A stretch of 64,000 bases of DNA, taken from NCBI GenBank assembly GCA_034509425.1, contig JAVTVJ010000075.1, forward strand, positions 307,501-371,500, read 5' to 3'. Below, piece after piece: positions 31,301-43,655 of the stretch. The position numbers and the translations under genes were made by a program. This stretch comes from Eopsaltria australis (taxonomy: Eukaryota; Chordata; Aves; Passeriformes; Petroicidae). The notes beneath the pieces were generated by a model. It was not told where the DNA came from. It saw only the letters and a list, made by a program, of their open reading frames with translations, and did not search any database. Position 1 is the first letter of the stretch. Each line of letters starts with the position of its first letter.

Positions 31301-34300
31301 CACTGGAAACTGCTGTCTGGACACTTTCAGTGTAAGAATGTATTTGCAGTGGGAAAATAACTATAATCTTGCTATACTCAGTTATGGCTTCAGGATCATC
31401 CTCCAGTAATGTATATAGAAGTGGCAGAACCAAAATATGAGTATAAAGTTGTTAATTGAGGAGTGATTAAGATACCATGTGATATCCATAGGAGGTGTTC
31501 AAAGAGCTTTGTAATGGGCACAATAGCAATGATTAGAAGAAGGAATGCTGATCCCTTCATGCATGAAATAGTTTATCCCACTATGGAGCCCAGGAAACTA
31601 ATAAAGCTTCTGTGCCATAGAGGCTTAAATTGACCAGATTAAGACATTTCTAGAAATGCTTTCCTTTTTTTTCATTTTGTTTTGCATAACTTAGGAATGA
31701 AGACCAGAAGAAGCAAATAGTAAAAAGAATAATCTCAGTTACTCACCACAGTAGATCAGTAATTACCCTTGCCTTTTAAAAATGCAATTTTTAACAGTTT
31801 AAAAATATGAAAGTAGTTACATTGAGGTTTTTTTCAGTTTTTACAGTGAATTTTAGTGATTCAAAAATGTTTGGGATTCAAGAAATGCGAGCATAATTAT
31901 GTGAACATAATTATGTGAGCAAATTTCTGGTACTGATTAGAAACCTGGAATAGATAAGCAGAGCATAAAGGCAGCTATTGCACATATGACTTGATAAGGT
32001 CTGTAAATGTTTCCATGTGAAACACACACATGAGGATTGCAAATTTTCATAATTTTTAAAATGTTTATAACATTTATATCTACTCTTTTCTAGAAATGCT
32101 GTTATGTATTTCCCTATCTAAAAAACTTCTAACAAAAGTAAATGATATAAATATACCTTGGAATACTATACAATATATAAACACTTCTCACATTTCTTTG
32201 ATGTATACTATGTGCTTCTTCTTTCAAATCATAGTTTTGAACAGTGACTCTGATGACCATGATTTTCACGGAAAATCTTATTATATGTTGTTTATATGAA
32301 AATGAAAAAATAACAATATGCTGTATAATTTAAAATATCACTATTTGGTTGCTGATATTTTCCATTGGATGTGAATACCAAGTTGAATGTTCAAAGGAGG
32401 TAGCCTTTGTTTTAGGCTATCAATATATAATCCCTGAATATTAGTACCACATAGTTGCTCTATCCAATTAGAATGTAAAATCTGATGACAAAATGAAAAT
32501 TTGAAAGAAAACTTTAGTGGTAACTAAAGATCTGAATTGATGTTTCATGTCCTAAAATTAGTAAAGAAAGGGAATTCTTCAGTGGTCTTAAGGAAGTTTG
32601 AGAAGAAATTGGAACGGGAATCAACTTTACTGCTTTCCTGCTTTGTATTTTTTCACCTAGGACAAACTCACACCATGCAAAGATCAAATTTCAAGCTTTC
32701 AACATAATTCTTTCCAAGTTACAAACACATTATACGTGTATAGCAGTGAATAATTGTAGTAACTTGTATGTTGAAAACATGCAAGCATTGTTTTGGCTTA
32801 AAATCTTTTCTTCAAATAAGGATAACATATTGCTATTTGCCAACAGATTTAAATTCTCATTGTCTCCTTAATTCAAAAGCAGAGAGCCACTTGCAGCCTG
32901 TAGGCCATGGAATAAAATCACAGAAATAGGGGGATAAAAATGCAAAATTCTCCCCACATATTCATAGTTTTTGCATCTCACACTTTTTTCCCCTATGGTT
33001 AATGGCAGGAGTAGTTTAACTGAGCTTTTAGTGCTCTTTTTGAGTCAAAGAAACCCTATCTTCAAGTATTGTCCGTACTCCTAAGTAATCCAGTTTCTTA
33101 AAGGGCAAGTCTGCAGAGAAGGAAATGGAAATAATTATGAAGCAAACCTTTATAATGTGATTTTTAAAAATTCTTTTTTGTGCTTTTGTCTAGTGATGAC
33201 TTTTGAAATACAGCACCTCTAGTGTAGTTTTACATGATACATAATTAAACTATGGAACTCACTGCAATTGTGTTACTGACTCCCAAAGTTTTCAAAAAAC
33301 AAGAAGAGTACTTATAATAATATTAGAGCTATTAATGATAACAAAAAAGACTTCAATGTTACATGAGGTGAAATTAAAATACTTAGAAGATGTGAAAGAC
33401 TTCTTGAAGAAATCTTTACTTGCCTTGCATAAAGGAAGTACAAACAAGATATATTGGAGATGGTATTTTGGGATTTCTGTTTTGTTATGTTTTTGTTCTT
33501 TTGAAGCAGACTAGTTACTATCCAGAGTGAAAGACACAATTTGGAACAGTTAATTTGGTATTTTATGTCATTATTCTTCATAAATTTGATTATATCATTT
33601 TTATTATGTGAGTATGTGTTTTAAAAATATGTCATTCCTCTAAGCAGTATGGATTAAGAGAAAATTATCAATCTAGTTTTTATATTTCCTGTTTGGAGAT
33701 GTTTTGTTAGTGTAGGAAGTGACTTAGGAATGAGCTATTTCCCTCCTATTACACATCATCTTTGTTAGTGTTTACTATGTGTATTGAAACTACACCTAGA
33801 AATCCTAGTAAAATGTGCTAGAAATTGCTGTAGAACTGAGCAAGAGATACTTTGTTGTACAGAGTTTAATGTTCAAGTATAATACATGAGTCAATAAATG
33901 TTTACAGTGCAGTGCAAAGAGGCGGTAAGATAATATTGGTCAGCAAAATATTCACTGATCTGAGCACATCAGAAGCCTGCTAAAATTTTCATGTTTTGAC
34001 AGCTGAGATATTTAGAGGAAAATAACAGATTGCTTTTGTTAATGCTTTTTGAGAATTATTTCTAACCTTGAGAGGCAATTGGGGAGAAAGAATAAAGGTG
34101 GTTTGCCAATTCAGTGTGGAATTTGACAGCTTGCTAGAGAATGGAGAGAGATGATGGAAACGTGAAAGGCATAGAGGTCTTCCTCTGTAACGGTTTTCCA
34201 CTTTCCAGATACAAAGAAAGAAATTACATACTTAAATAGTCACACAATTGTTTTGCAGAGTTGTTTTGGATAGAGATAAACAGAGCAGACTGCACTGATC

Positions 34301-37300
34301 AAGTTCATAAAAAGGTACTGTGCTTCTATATATAGAGGAAATTAAGGGGTCTCATCTGCGTGGATGAAATGAGAGAGTAGCAAATAATATAACAACACCG
34401 TGAAGAAGGAATTAGCCAGATCTAAACATTTCAGATATGAGGAGCTTCAGAGAGAACTCCAAATGGAGACTGATGAGAGGGCTGTAGGTATTTTTAATAG
34501 ATGAAAATGATCATGTTGAGTATAATGATTAAGAAAGAAGGGTGAGAAGAATAAAGCTCCACTTAGCTATGTTGGTAATGACCTAGTTATGAAATACATA
34601 GAATAAGTTGTCAGGGTACAGGCCCTGGCATTAGTTTGAACTTTCATGAGACATACTAAGAAGTGTATCTCATCTGTCATCCCATATGTTTCTGACTTGT
34701 GCACTGTGAATAGGGAAGAACTCAAGTGTGACTTTGAGAGATCCATTACAGTTCTCGTTCAAAATGTCCTTGTACCTTTACCAGCAATGAAATTTCCACC
34801 ACTGTTGGTTGATAATGTACACCACATGCTCACAATGAGTTAACTCTCAGAGAATCTGGGACCTAGATTCTAAGTGGAGTGCAGCAGCGGAGAGACACCT
34901 CTTCAAGCCATCTTGCGATTTTCTCAAGTTCATATTTCAAGATTCTGCTCATAAATGCAGTGCCTATCTGCATTTCACAAGACCTGTGGAAATGCACTGA
35001 AGGAGTAAGGTAGATGTACTCACTGAATTTGTGCTTAAGTTAGAATTTCTAAATAAGATTTTCCTGTGTAAGATTTAAGGAGGCTAAGCTCAAAGCCCTT
35101 GGGAACTTCCTTGAACAGCTGTAGAAGAGTTCTGGAAAATAATCTACAAGACATACAATTGCAGTTCTAAAACAAAAACCAAATTTCCAGCAGCAGGAAA
35201 TCCATTTTCAGACTGAAGCCTTTCAGAAGCACTGAGCCTGTGAAACCTAGACTAAAGCAGGACATCGAGTCCAGAGGAGGTTTCAATATCCTTCTGCTTC
35301 CAATACAAGTGATACTAAGTTTTTTTAATTAAAGTCATAGAAATTTGATGGTGGAAAACTCAGGCAAAAATAATTAAACTGTGTACCTGTGTAAATGAGA
35401 TCATTTAATGTTCTAGTTGTTTCTTGCTTTTAAGCAACTCTTTCTTCTGTGGCATATCCAAACTTTAGCTGAGATACCATCCTGAACTGCAACCTGGTGG
35501 TTAAATTTATGAGCCTGGAGGTTATGTTGGGCATAGGAGATGCAAGAATAGCAAGAGAAATATTCTACTAAAACCATATTGACTGTAGACAGATTTGGAA
35601 GGTAATCATCTTCTCACTCTTAGAGGCCTGGTCTGCAGATAACAAGTTCTTGTGTCTACCGTCCTGCATTACAAATAATTGGTTTTGTTCTTTTCCCTGT
35701 CCTCACAGTGGTAGTATTAGAACACCATATTATGTATTTGATGGGCAAACACTAGTGCTGCCGTTTGACAGGTTTTTAGGGAATTTGTTTTTATTCAAAT
35801 GTTTTTGATGTAAATCATGATACTGTTGGATTCTTAGGCCTGAAAACAGAATGAGAAACAGTCTGCAGTATTTCAGAATTGAAACAGAAAATTGCTAAGA
35901 AAACACTTACTTTTAGATTTAATGAGTTAAACCTGATTTCGTAAACTCATGAAAACTTAAAAAAATTTAGGAAAGGCAGTGAAGGCAGTACAAGGAGCTT
36001 TCCATTATGTTACAGCTGTTACTTGATCCCCTTTGTTTTCTGCATTCATAACATAGACTGCCCAAAACTTAGGAATTACGGACTTTATGAAGGTGCATTT
36101 CTGGGTATGGAAACAATTCTGGTACCACAGTGCACTCCTCTGGATTCTGATACTTTCCAGAGCGGCAGTTAGTATATGATGTTACAGGACAATGCAACTT
36201 ACATTGACTCCATCAAATTCTGTATAAGAGTATATCAGGCATAGTCTCACAGAGAGTTAGTAATGGGGTTTCATTGTTGCCTTTGCAAAGGATGTGTAGT
36301 GCCTTCGTTTGTCTTGCTGGCACACTTAGTGTGGTTTCTCAGTACTCCTTGGGCTTTGATAGAATTTTTTAACTTGACATGATACACATCTTGATAATAC
36401 TAGCTCTATAAGTTTACTGCTTTTACCAAGAAGCCCTATTAACTTGTTTCTCAGGTCAAGAAGATACTTAAAATATTTTTAAAAATTTAAAGTACACATG
36501 GGCTCTGTCACATAAACTATCACTAATTTCTCACTTGGAGTTCTTAGAACTATTTGCAGCTCTTAAATAGGTGTATGTCCTTCATGTACTTTAGAGCTTC
36601 ATTTCTTAAATTTCTCTTTCTAAATACACACGAGGGAGGTACATTGACACTTTTTAAGAAGGAAAAAAAAGGCTTTCTGATTTTACGACAAGATTCAGCT
36701 GGACATAGCATTCTGAAAAAATCATGCTTTGAATAAAATGGAAGAGAAAAATAACTTGCGAATATGCTTACAGATCAGCATTCTTAAATAGGAACTTAAA
36801 ACATAGGAAATTATTTTGTGTAAATAAAGAAAATTAAATCAGGACATATCTGGGGAAAGACAAGAAGAAGGAGGTGTCAAAGGAAAGTGTTGGGATAGTG
36901 AGTATATGAATTCCTGTTCCTGTTGTTAACATGAATTTAAGCCATTCCTGTTACAAAACTCAGAGTATGTGAGTGTTGTGAAAGCAGAGCCAGTCTCTTT
37001 AAATTCAATGTAATTGACTCCTTTGATCTGTATATGCAGCAATCTGGCTATTTTATGTGTGTTACTCTCTGCAGAAGATAAAAAATGGACTTTTCTTCAG
37101 CAGTTACCTCTCTTTTCATATTTTGAGGTGATACTTTCCGAAGTCCAACTTTAAGGCCCCTTTATTTAAAGTTTAAGAACAATACTACTGTTAGTATTTC
37201 AGTTGATTATGGGAGGAAGAAGGAACACAATTTCCACATGAAAAATAACTTTTTTCTCCACTTCCAGAATAAAATATTAACACAATAAAACACACATAAT

Positions 37301-38005
37301 TGTGCAGGGTGCCTGAGCTAGAACAATAAATAGTGTGGAAAATGATCATTTTTATAGCAGTCTCTAGATGAAAGAATTGCTTTTACAGAGACAGTGAGTA
37401 CTTGGCCACTAATTGCATTGAACTGGAATTTTACCTCCTTGTGTCAATGGTTCCTAATGGAATCTTTCTTCCTTTGAGACATCTGGTTTGCAAGGCTTGG
37501 CTTCAGAGGTACATCATTTTGTTCTTTAGGGATGACTAGGAGTCTAGTACTTGAAAAGTTCACAAAAAACCTTTTTACACAAAATTCTAAAAGCATGATA
37601 TGTGCTAATAATGTATTTCTGTACTCTTGGATTGACTGTTACTGTCAAAGCTTTGTATTACAAAATAAATTCAACCTGATGATCTTGTGTTTCAGAGTCA
37701 AATTCTAAACTTTGTTTTAAAAGTTTTACAAGACCTATTTCATTGAATTACACTGTCTTGTAAACCAGCTGACCAAAGTATAGTTTCATAAATCCAAATA
37801 TTGGTTACATTGATGCTGAAGGAACCACTGAAACCTCAAGGGAAGTTATTGTGCAAACTACAAACACTCAAGCATGAAGTTCCCATGCATTGCTTTGTTC
37901 TGTTTGTCCTTTGCAAAAACATGGATGTTTCATGCAAAAAATTGCATCATCAAATTTTACATTTGAAATACAATTAATTTCATGAATTGTATGTGTAACT
38001 TAAAG

Positions 38006-38019
38006 GTTGCTATGGTAAC
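38006..38019. promoter_or_regulatory. RFX X-box-like palindrome
   Basis: GTTGCTATGGTAAC is a near-palindromic pair of RFX half-sites (consensus GTTRCC-N-GGYAAC form, one half imperfect). It lies in a stretch (about 38000-38210) with little low-complexity DNA, which may be a regulatory element. Binding is inferred from the motif only. Confidence 0.45.
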
Positions 38020-39285
38020 ATTGTCACGTATCTTTTGGTTACTTTAAGTAAGTACTGTGTAATAAAGAGATGACTAATCATCAAAGTGCTGCATGCAAAG
38101 TAGGTAAATTACTGTTACAGCAATTTGTGGACCCTATTCAGCACACAGTGATGGGTTTAAGTGCCTAACTTTAGTGCCTGCCTTGCTTGCCCATGATTTT
38201 TGTACTTAAATCATTTATCTACATATAGTGGAATTTCTGAATGAATATTTCAGAAGTTTTAATAGATGTAATGTTATTGTCTTTGAATCCTATATGTTAC
38301 ATTACTTGTGGATGCATGTTTTAATGCATATGGGGTTTTTTTAAATGTGGATGAGGCAGATGTTTAATTCTGAAGATGCAGAATGAACAGAGTCGATTAT
38401 GAAACAGGAAATTTTAAGAAACTAAGAGCTCTATTTCTGTCTCTTTCAGGGTGCAACTATTGTGGGTTTGGGTGGAAGAAAAGGTTAGCTTCTTAAGATA
38501 TGTGAATGCTCCATATGCAGTTTTAACCTGACAGGATAAACTGATTTTCTGTTTTAAAATCTGAAGTTACAGGAGATATAACTTCAAAGTGAATAGTGAA
38601 TCAGAGCTATGTTTATCCCTCTTATATGTCAGAGTTTAAGTGCAATGTTTTATGTATACAGTCATCATGACAGTTAAAAAAAGCCTATAAAGAAAAGCAA
38701 TTATATAATTGCTTTAAAGAATTAAGTAGCACAGATAAAGGCTTTTAGAAACTACAGAGCAGTTTTAATAATTATATCACCTGAAGTCAAGCTGGAAAAT
38801 TATGTCCTAATTATTTGCAATGAGTAATTATCTATAAAGTTGTAAGCTTTAAAGATTTTATGAGAGAGTTGGGGAGTCCTTTGATTTATTTTTTGCCCAC
38901 ACACACTAAAACAATACCCCATCATTTTCTATTTTAGCAGTTTTCACAACTTAAACATTAAATTCTTATTGTTGCTTTCTGTTACATTAGTAGTGTGTGT
39001 TTTGCAATTCTAATCTTCACGTTTTTCTTTCTTTATCACCGAAGCAGGCCTTTTGAAGCCAGGGAATTTTTCATAGCAATATTGACAGTGTTCGCATTTG
39101 CATGATGACAGCCAAGGAATGGAGCAGTAATTTTTGAAATTGCAGAAGTATTTAGAACACTGATAAAAGCTGAAATATATTTTTGATGGATTGAAGTTAA
39201 GCATACATGATTTTTCCTGCTGTCAAAAGGCTGTGAATTTAGTGAATATTTGCCTGCTGTGAGAATGCAAGATTAACATCACAAC

Positions 39286-39640
39286 CATCACCCGGGCACC
39301 CAAACCCTGCAATTTAATAGCTTTTTAGGTTCTTTCCTTTTTCTAAACAGCAATTAATCTCATTTTAGTACAATTTTCTCGTTTCTGAAGTCGCTCATTG
39401 AATCGCTGTTTTGTTCATATTTGGCTTCGGCTCCTCTGCATAGTCATTAAAGTCCCAATTAATGTCACCTTTAGCTGAAGAGTACTCATTTTTATTGAGA
39501 AAATGACAGTTGCTGCCATGAGTAGTGCAGTGTAATATACATTAATTGCCCTGTAACACTGGTAATTACGAGTTTTTCAAGCCTCTCAGTAAACTGTCAT
39601 GCCTAGACAAGACTGTGCTAAAATAGATTACTCATTAGGG
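39286..39640. promoter_or_regulatory. Candidate conserved enhancer with repeated CAATTAAT sites
   Basis: CAATTAAT occurs at 39351-39358 and 39456-39463, its reverse complement ATTAATTG at 39541-39548, and TAATTA at 39563-39568; all are homeodomain core sites. Several CpGs survive in this short stretch (CCCGGG, CTCG, GTCGC, ATCGC, TTCGG, TACG), although CpG is scarce around it. This composition is typical of vertebrate conserved non-coding elements. A MEIS2 enhancer is possible, because MEIS2 neighbours CDIN1 in vertebrates. No alignment was possible here. Confidence 0.45.
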
Positions 39641-40399
39641 AGACCTGTCCTGTTTTCTGGTGGGTTCTTAGTGTTGGTTTTAAAAAAATCTTGAGTTTGA
39701 ACAAATAGTTGCCAAAAGCAATTTCCTACAACAACATGTCTGTGTTTGGTTTTCCAGCCATCACTTCAGCCTGCGGTCAGCAAACAGACAGGGTGCTGTG
39801 GACTCTGGAGTTGTCAAGATTTTTATTTAGGTGGATCACAAGGATAAGCTTAGCAATGTGTAATTCAGTGCTTAATATAAATGTTATTAAAGCTGCATTT
39901 TTCAGTGTTGTGTTTGTAACAGGTCTACTTGGCATTTTAGAGCAGTCAACATCATCAATATTTTATGCTCCAAAAGACTTTATAGCACAGTGCTACAGAC
40001 TGTCCAGGGAATTGGAATTACTAAACCTGTTCTCAAATAATTCTGTGTAGGAACATCAGGGATTATGTTGTATGTTATGTGGAATAATTATCAGATCTTT
40101 CAGGAGTCATATGGCATTGCAAGATGTACATTTTAAAAAAAATAGAAAAAATATGTGGAAATAAATTGGGTAATATTGTGACCACCTTGGCAAATGAGGC
40201 TTTGGTGCATATATTGTTAGAAGACCCACCTGCTGATTGACTTGGGAAATGGTGGGTAGCAAGGAATGTATTTCACTGCTTTCTCTTTCTGTTGCTCTCC
40301 TATTTTATGTTTAAGGACAAAATAGTCTCTTTTAAAGCTCATTGTGGCATAGAACTGACGAAAGAAAACCTTTGTTTTATCTTTGTTATAACACCTGCT

Positions 40400-41050
40400 T
40401 TAGGCAATCTGCTCTTTCGCGCTCTCTCTAAATGAATTTTGTCACAGCCTTTCATATTCTTCTGTGGTGATGAGCTAATGAAAGTAGATAGTACAATTTG
40501 TGCTGACCAGGTAGCAACTGCCAGCTTGCAGCTGAGAATAGTTTAAAGAAACAAATAAAATATAGTGTTATATCACTGGTTTATCCATTACATGACATTA
40601 CTAGTGAGAAACCTCGGTGTGTTTATCTGTTTGTATTGGTGTGCATTTATCGAATTGTTTATGACAAGACTAATTGGGGTAATTGTAGACACTGAAATTA
40701 CCTGTCAGCTATATGTAACCACACTCCCTTTCTTTCTGACAAATGATGACAACTGAGGGACCCCGTAGCATTACTCATGATGGCTTTTCGAGTGGTAATA
40801 AGGACAATAGGGGCCCTGGCTAATTTGACATGGACAGCCTTCACAACAAGAAGCCAGCTAAATGACTTGTCAGTAGGGGAAAGAAGTCAGAAAAGTAATG
40901 GAGTCCCCCATGGCGCTCTGACAGGGAGATGAGGCAATTTCAACGGAAAGTGAAAAGGCTTCAGTTTGTCAAGTATTTAGAACAATCAGAGAACAGCTAG
41001 AGGCTGGAACCTGACAATAAATTTGTGAACCATGGTAGCAGTTTCATATA
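40400..41050. promoter_or_regulatory. Candidate conserved regulatory block with TGACAG sites
   Basis: This is a compositionally complex, repeat-free block. It contains CTGTCAG (40702-40708) and TGACAG (40919-40924), which are MEIS/TGIF-type sites; AACCACA (40717-40723), RUNX-type; and ACTAATTGGGGTAATTG near 40668-40684, two homeodomain cores. CpGs persist (TTCGCGC, CTCGG, ATCGA, CCCCG, TTCGA, GGCGC). The 63-codon ORF at 40565-40756 has no protein-like motif. The regulatory role is inferred. Confidence 0.45.
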
Positions 41051-42499
41051 GGTCAGTTATTTCATAATGGCTGTGAAGCTTTCAGAGGTTTCTGCTTTCG
41101 TAGCATACTTCACATCAGCCAACTGGTGCTTTGTCACCTTAAATTTGTGCTTCACTTTACACAGTAGGAATAATGGTTAAGGTTACAGAGGAACGGCAGT
41201 GTAAGACAGCATGATCTGCAGACACCAATCTGTTGAAAAGTAAACAAAAATTTAGATAGTAATACTGTGATTGCATCGATTACAAGCTAGCGGTGTTAAC
41301 ATGTTCTTTATGATCTTGGCCTGCATCCTTTTTATGGATAAGTAAAATACTTAATTTCTCATGGACAAAACCAATAAAACATAAGCCTCTGATCCTATCC
41401 TTTCTCCCTACTGTACAGTTAAAATTTCTTAAGGTTCATTTCCTGATACTTGTTCTTGAAATGTATTCTGGTTCTATGGCTTTGACATTTATTGAGACAC
41501 TTACTGATGACACAAAAGAATTGCAATTTTTTTTTTGACTGCTCAGCAGAAGGTGATTTTCCGAAGTGGTTTTTTTTTTAAATCACCTTTCAGAATTAAA
41601 TACCAGTTCTGTGTCCCACTGATAGGAGGTCTTTTTATCTATGGCTTCAGGAGTCTGTTAGGTTGGTGTTGGTGGTTGGGGGCTTTTTCATGTCAATGGT
41701 TCTTACCAGTTTATTTTCGTTGAGATAAAAAGTCAAAGTATGATGAAAACATTGTTTCAGTACTGCACTGTGCCTTCTGAATTCCTGATGCAGACTCCTG
41801 AATTCTTTAAATGTGTTTGTGGATTGAGCACAGATTTAGTGAGAAGTATCAACTTGTCCTTTTTGGCAGGGTTTGTTTTGTTAGTAAACAGGATTGAATC
41901 TATTCATTTTACTGTTTTTCTTAGATTTTGATTCCTTCTTTTTACTAAATGTCCTGTTTCTTGGAGATGTTAATGCTAGTGCAGAGCTGTTTGTTTGCTC
42001 TCTTGCATAAAGGTTCTAGAATAGAACCTTTCTGTGCCATATTTAAAAAGTAAGACGGCTTTATTGACACAAGTCCTGCTCCCCCATCCATATGCATCAC
42101 CCTTTCCTTATTTTTTCCAGAGTTATGCTCTTGGTCTTTGAGTTTCTTCACTTTGATTGGAAGGAAACTTAATTTAGGCCAGCCAGGAACTTGGCCCTTG
42201 ATTCCCGGTTTCTGAACATTTCTTGTTTTGCAGTGATTTTCCTGAGAAAATATGCTGGTAAATCGAAGGAGCTTGTTATTCTGCAAGATGGGTCATTGGG
42301 TCAGAAGTTATAAAAGTATTTTCCCTCTCCGCAAAACAAACGAACAAAAAAACCACCTCACCTATATGAGGTGATCTTTAAACATAGTATGCCCACAACT
42401 GAATCGCCTTTATTCTGGTTGCTTGTCCCACACGTTTATCAACATTTGCCAGGTATTCTGCCTAGTTATTCTCCAAGAAGTTCGAGCAGCAGAACTAAA

Positions 42500-43655
42500 T
42501 TATCATCATATGCTAAAGCATCTATTAGCACATGGTTCCGTGGTTGGTGTCACTGTCAAGATTTTGGGATGTTTGATAATGGGATGATCTACACAGCACC
42601 AGCCTTGCTGGTGGTGCTCCCATCAGATGGGATTCATCTTCCTCTAGCAGAGAAGAAGGTCTTTGGGTTAATGGGGCTCATGGACAGAGCTTCCCCCTCT
42701 TATGATGGAGAAAGGGGAAAAGATTGGGCTCGCCTGTGATAAGCTGTTAGATGGACGGGGTGCTTGCCCTGCCTCTAAATAAGAGATGGATTAAGTGTGA
42801 AGAACTCTCTCTGAAGAACAGCCACAAGCAGGTTGAAAGCTTATGGGTAAGAATCAAAGACCAAAGCAGCAAAAGGAATGTTGTGGTTGGTGTCTATGAC
42901 AGGCTGTCCAGACAAGGGGATGCCATTGATGAGCCCTTGTTGCTCCAGCTACAGAAGGCTTTACACTCAGAGGCTCCTGTCCTGCTGGGCAAGTTCAGCC
43001 ACTCTGACATCTGCTGGAAAAGTAGCACAGTGAGCTGTAGGTAATCCAGGAGATTCCTGGAATGCATAACTTCTTGAGCCAGGTAATAGACAGCCCTACC
43101 AGAGGGGATGCAATACTGGTGGTAGCCAATGCAAGGAAGCTAATCAGGAACATCAAGATTCTAGTGGGATAAAGTGATCATGCACTGGTAAAGTTTGCAG
43201 TCCTGAAGAATATAGGTCAGGCAAAGAGTAAAGTTGGGATCCTGAATTTTATCAAACTTCAGCTCTTCAAGGAGTTAGTCAGTCGGACTCTCTGGGAGAC
43301 TGCACTGTGGGACAGGACAGGAGTTGAACTGAGCAGACCAGAGTTGGCAGATCTTTAAAGACTCTCCATAGAGCACAGGAGCTCTCCATCCCTGGGCCTG
43401 AGAAATCGGGCAGCAAAGGCAAGACTGGCATGGCTGAGTGAGAACCTGCTGGTCAAACTAAGGGGCAGAAATCAAATGCGCAGACAGTGGAAGCAGGTAC
43501 AGGTATCCTGGGAAGAGCACAGGGATACTGCATGGCTGTGCAGGGATAGGGTAGGGAAGGCCAAGGAGCTGGAACTTTGCAAAAGGATACAAAGACTAAC
43601 AAGAAGGGCTGCTTACCAGTACGTCAGTCAGAAAGGGAAGGGCAAAGAAAGTGTG
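42500..43655 (+). mobile_element. CR1 LINE 5'/middle fragment: ORF1 esterase end plus ORF2 endonuclease
   Basis: Around 42525-42690 the + strand encodes a degraded C-terminus of the CR1 ORF1 esterase, including SDGIHLPLAEKKVFGLMGL, where Asp and His are the catalytic DxxH of SGNH hydrolases. From about 42750 the ORF2 endonuclease follows: WVRIKDQSSKRNVVVGVYDR, then LLGKFSHSDICWK (family GDFNxPDICW), SRRFLECI, NFLSQVIDSPTR, and a late 'DHALVKF' around the catalytic His. Near 43510-43650 is the linker toward the reverse transcriptase (AYQYVSQKGKGKE). The reading frame is broken by stops and frameshifts (for example the TAA at 43042 and the frame change near 43070). Reverse transcriptase and 3' tail are absent. 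It is inactive. Confidence 0.88.

Larger units (their letters stand above)
28396..42499 (+). other. CDIN1: CDIN1 giant intron, second part
   Basis: No gene recognised. The 5' two thirds looks like plain AT-rich intron. From about 38.0 kb the character changes: an RFX-like X-box, repeated homeodomain sites and retained CpGs appear, and these blocks are listed separately as candidate regulatory elements. ORFs such as 39709-40050 (+, 113 codons) lie in or beside these blocks and carry no recognisable domain. Confidence 0.55.

Noticed and set aside
41945..42286. 113-codon minus-strand ORF
   Set aside because: No domain or protein-like pattern I can name and no start context or neighbours to support it.
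42371..43044. Two consecutive ORFs of 122 and 97 codons that could suggest a novel two-gene unit
   Set aside because: They match CR1 ORF1 esterase end and ORF2 endonuclease, broken by stops and frameshifts.
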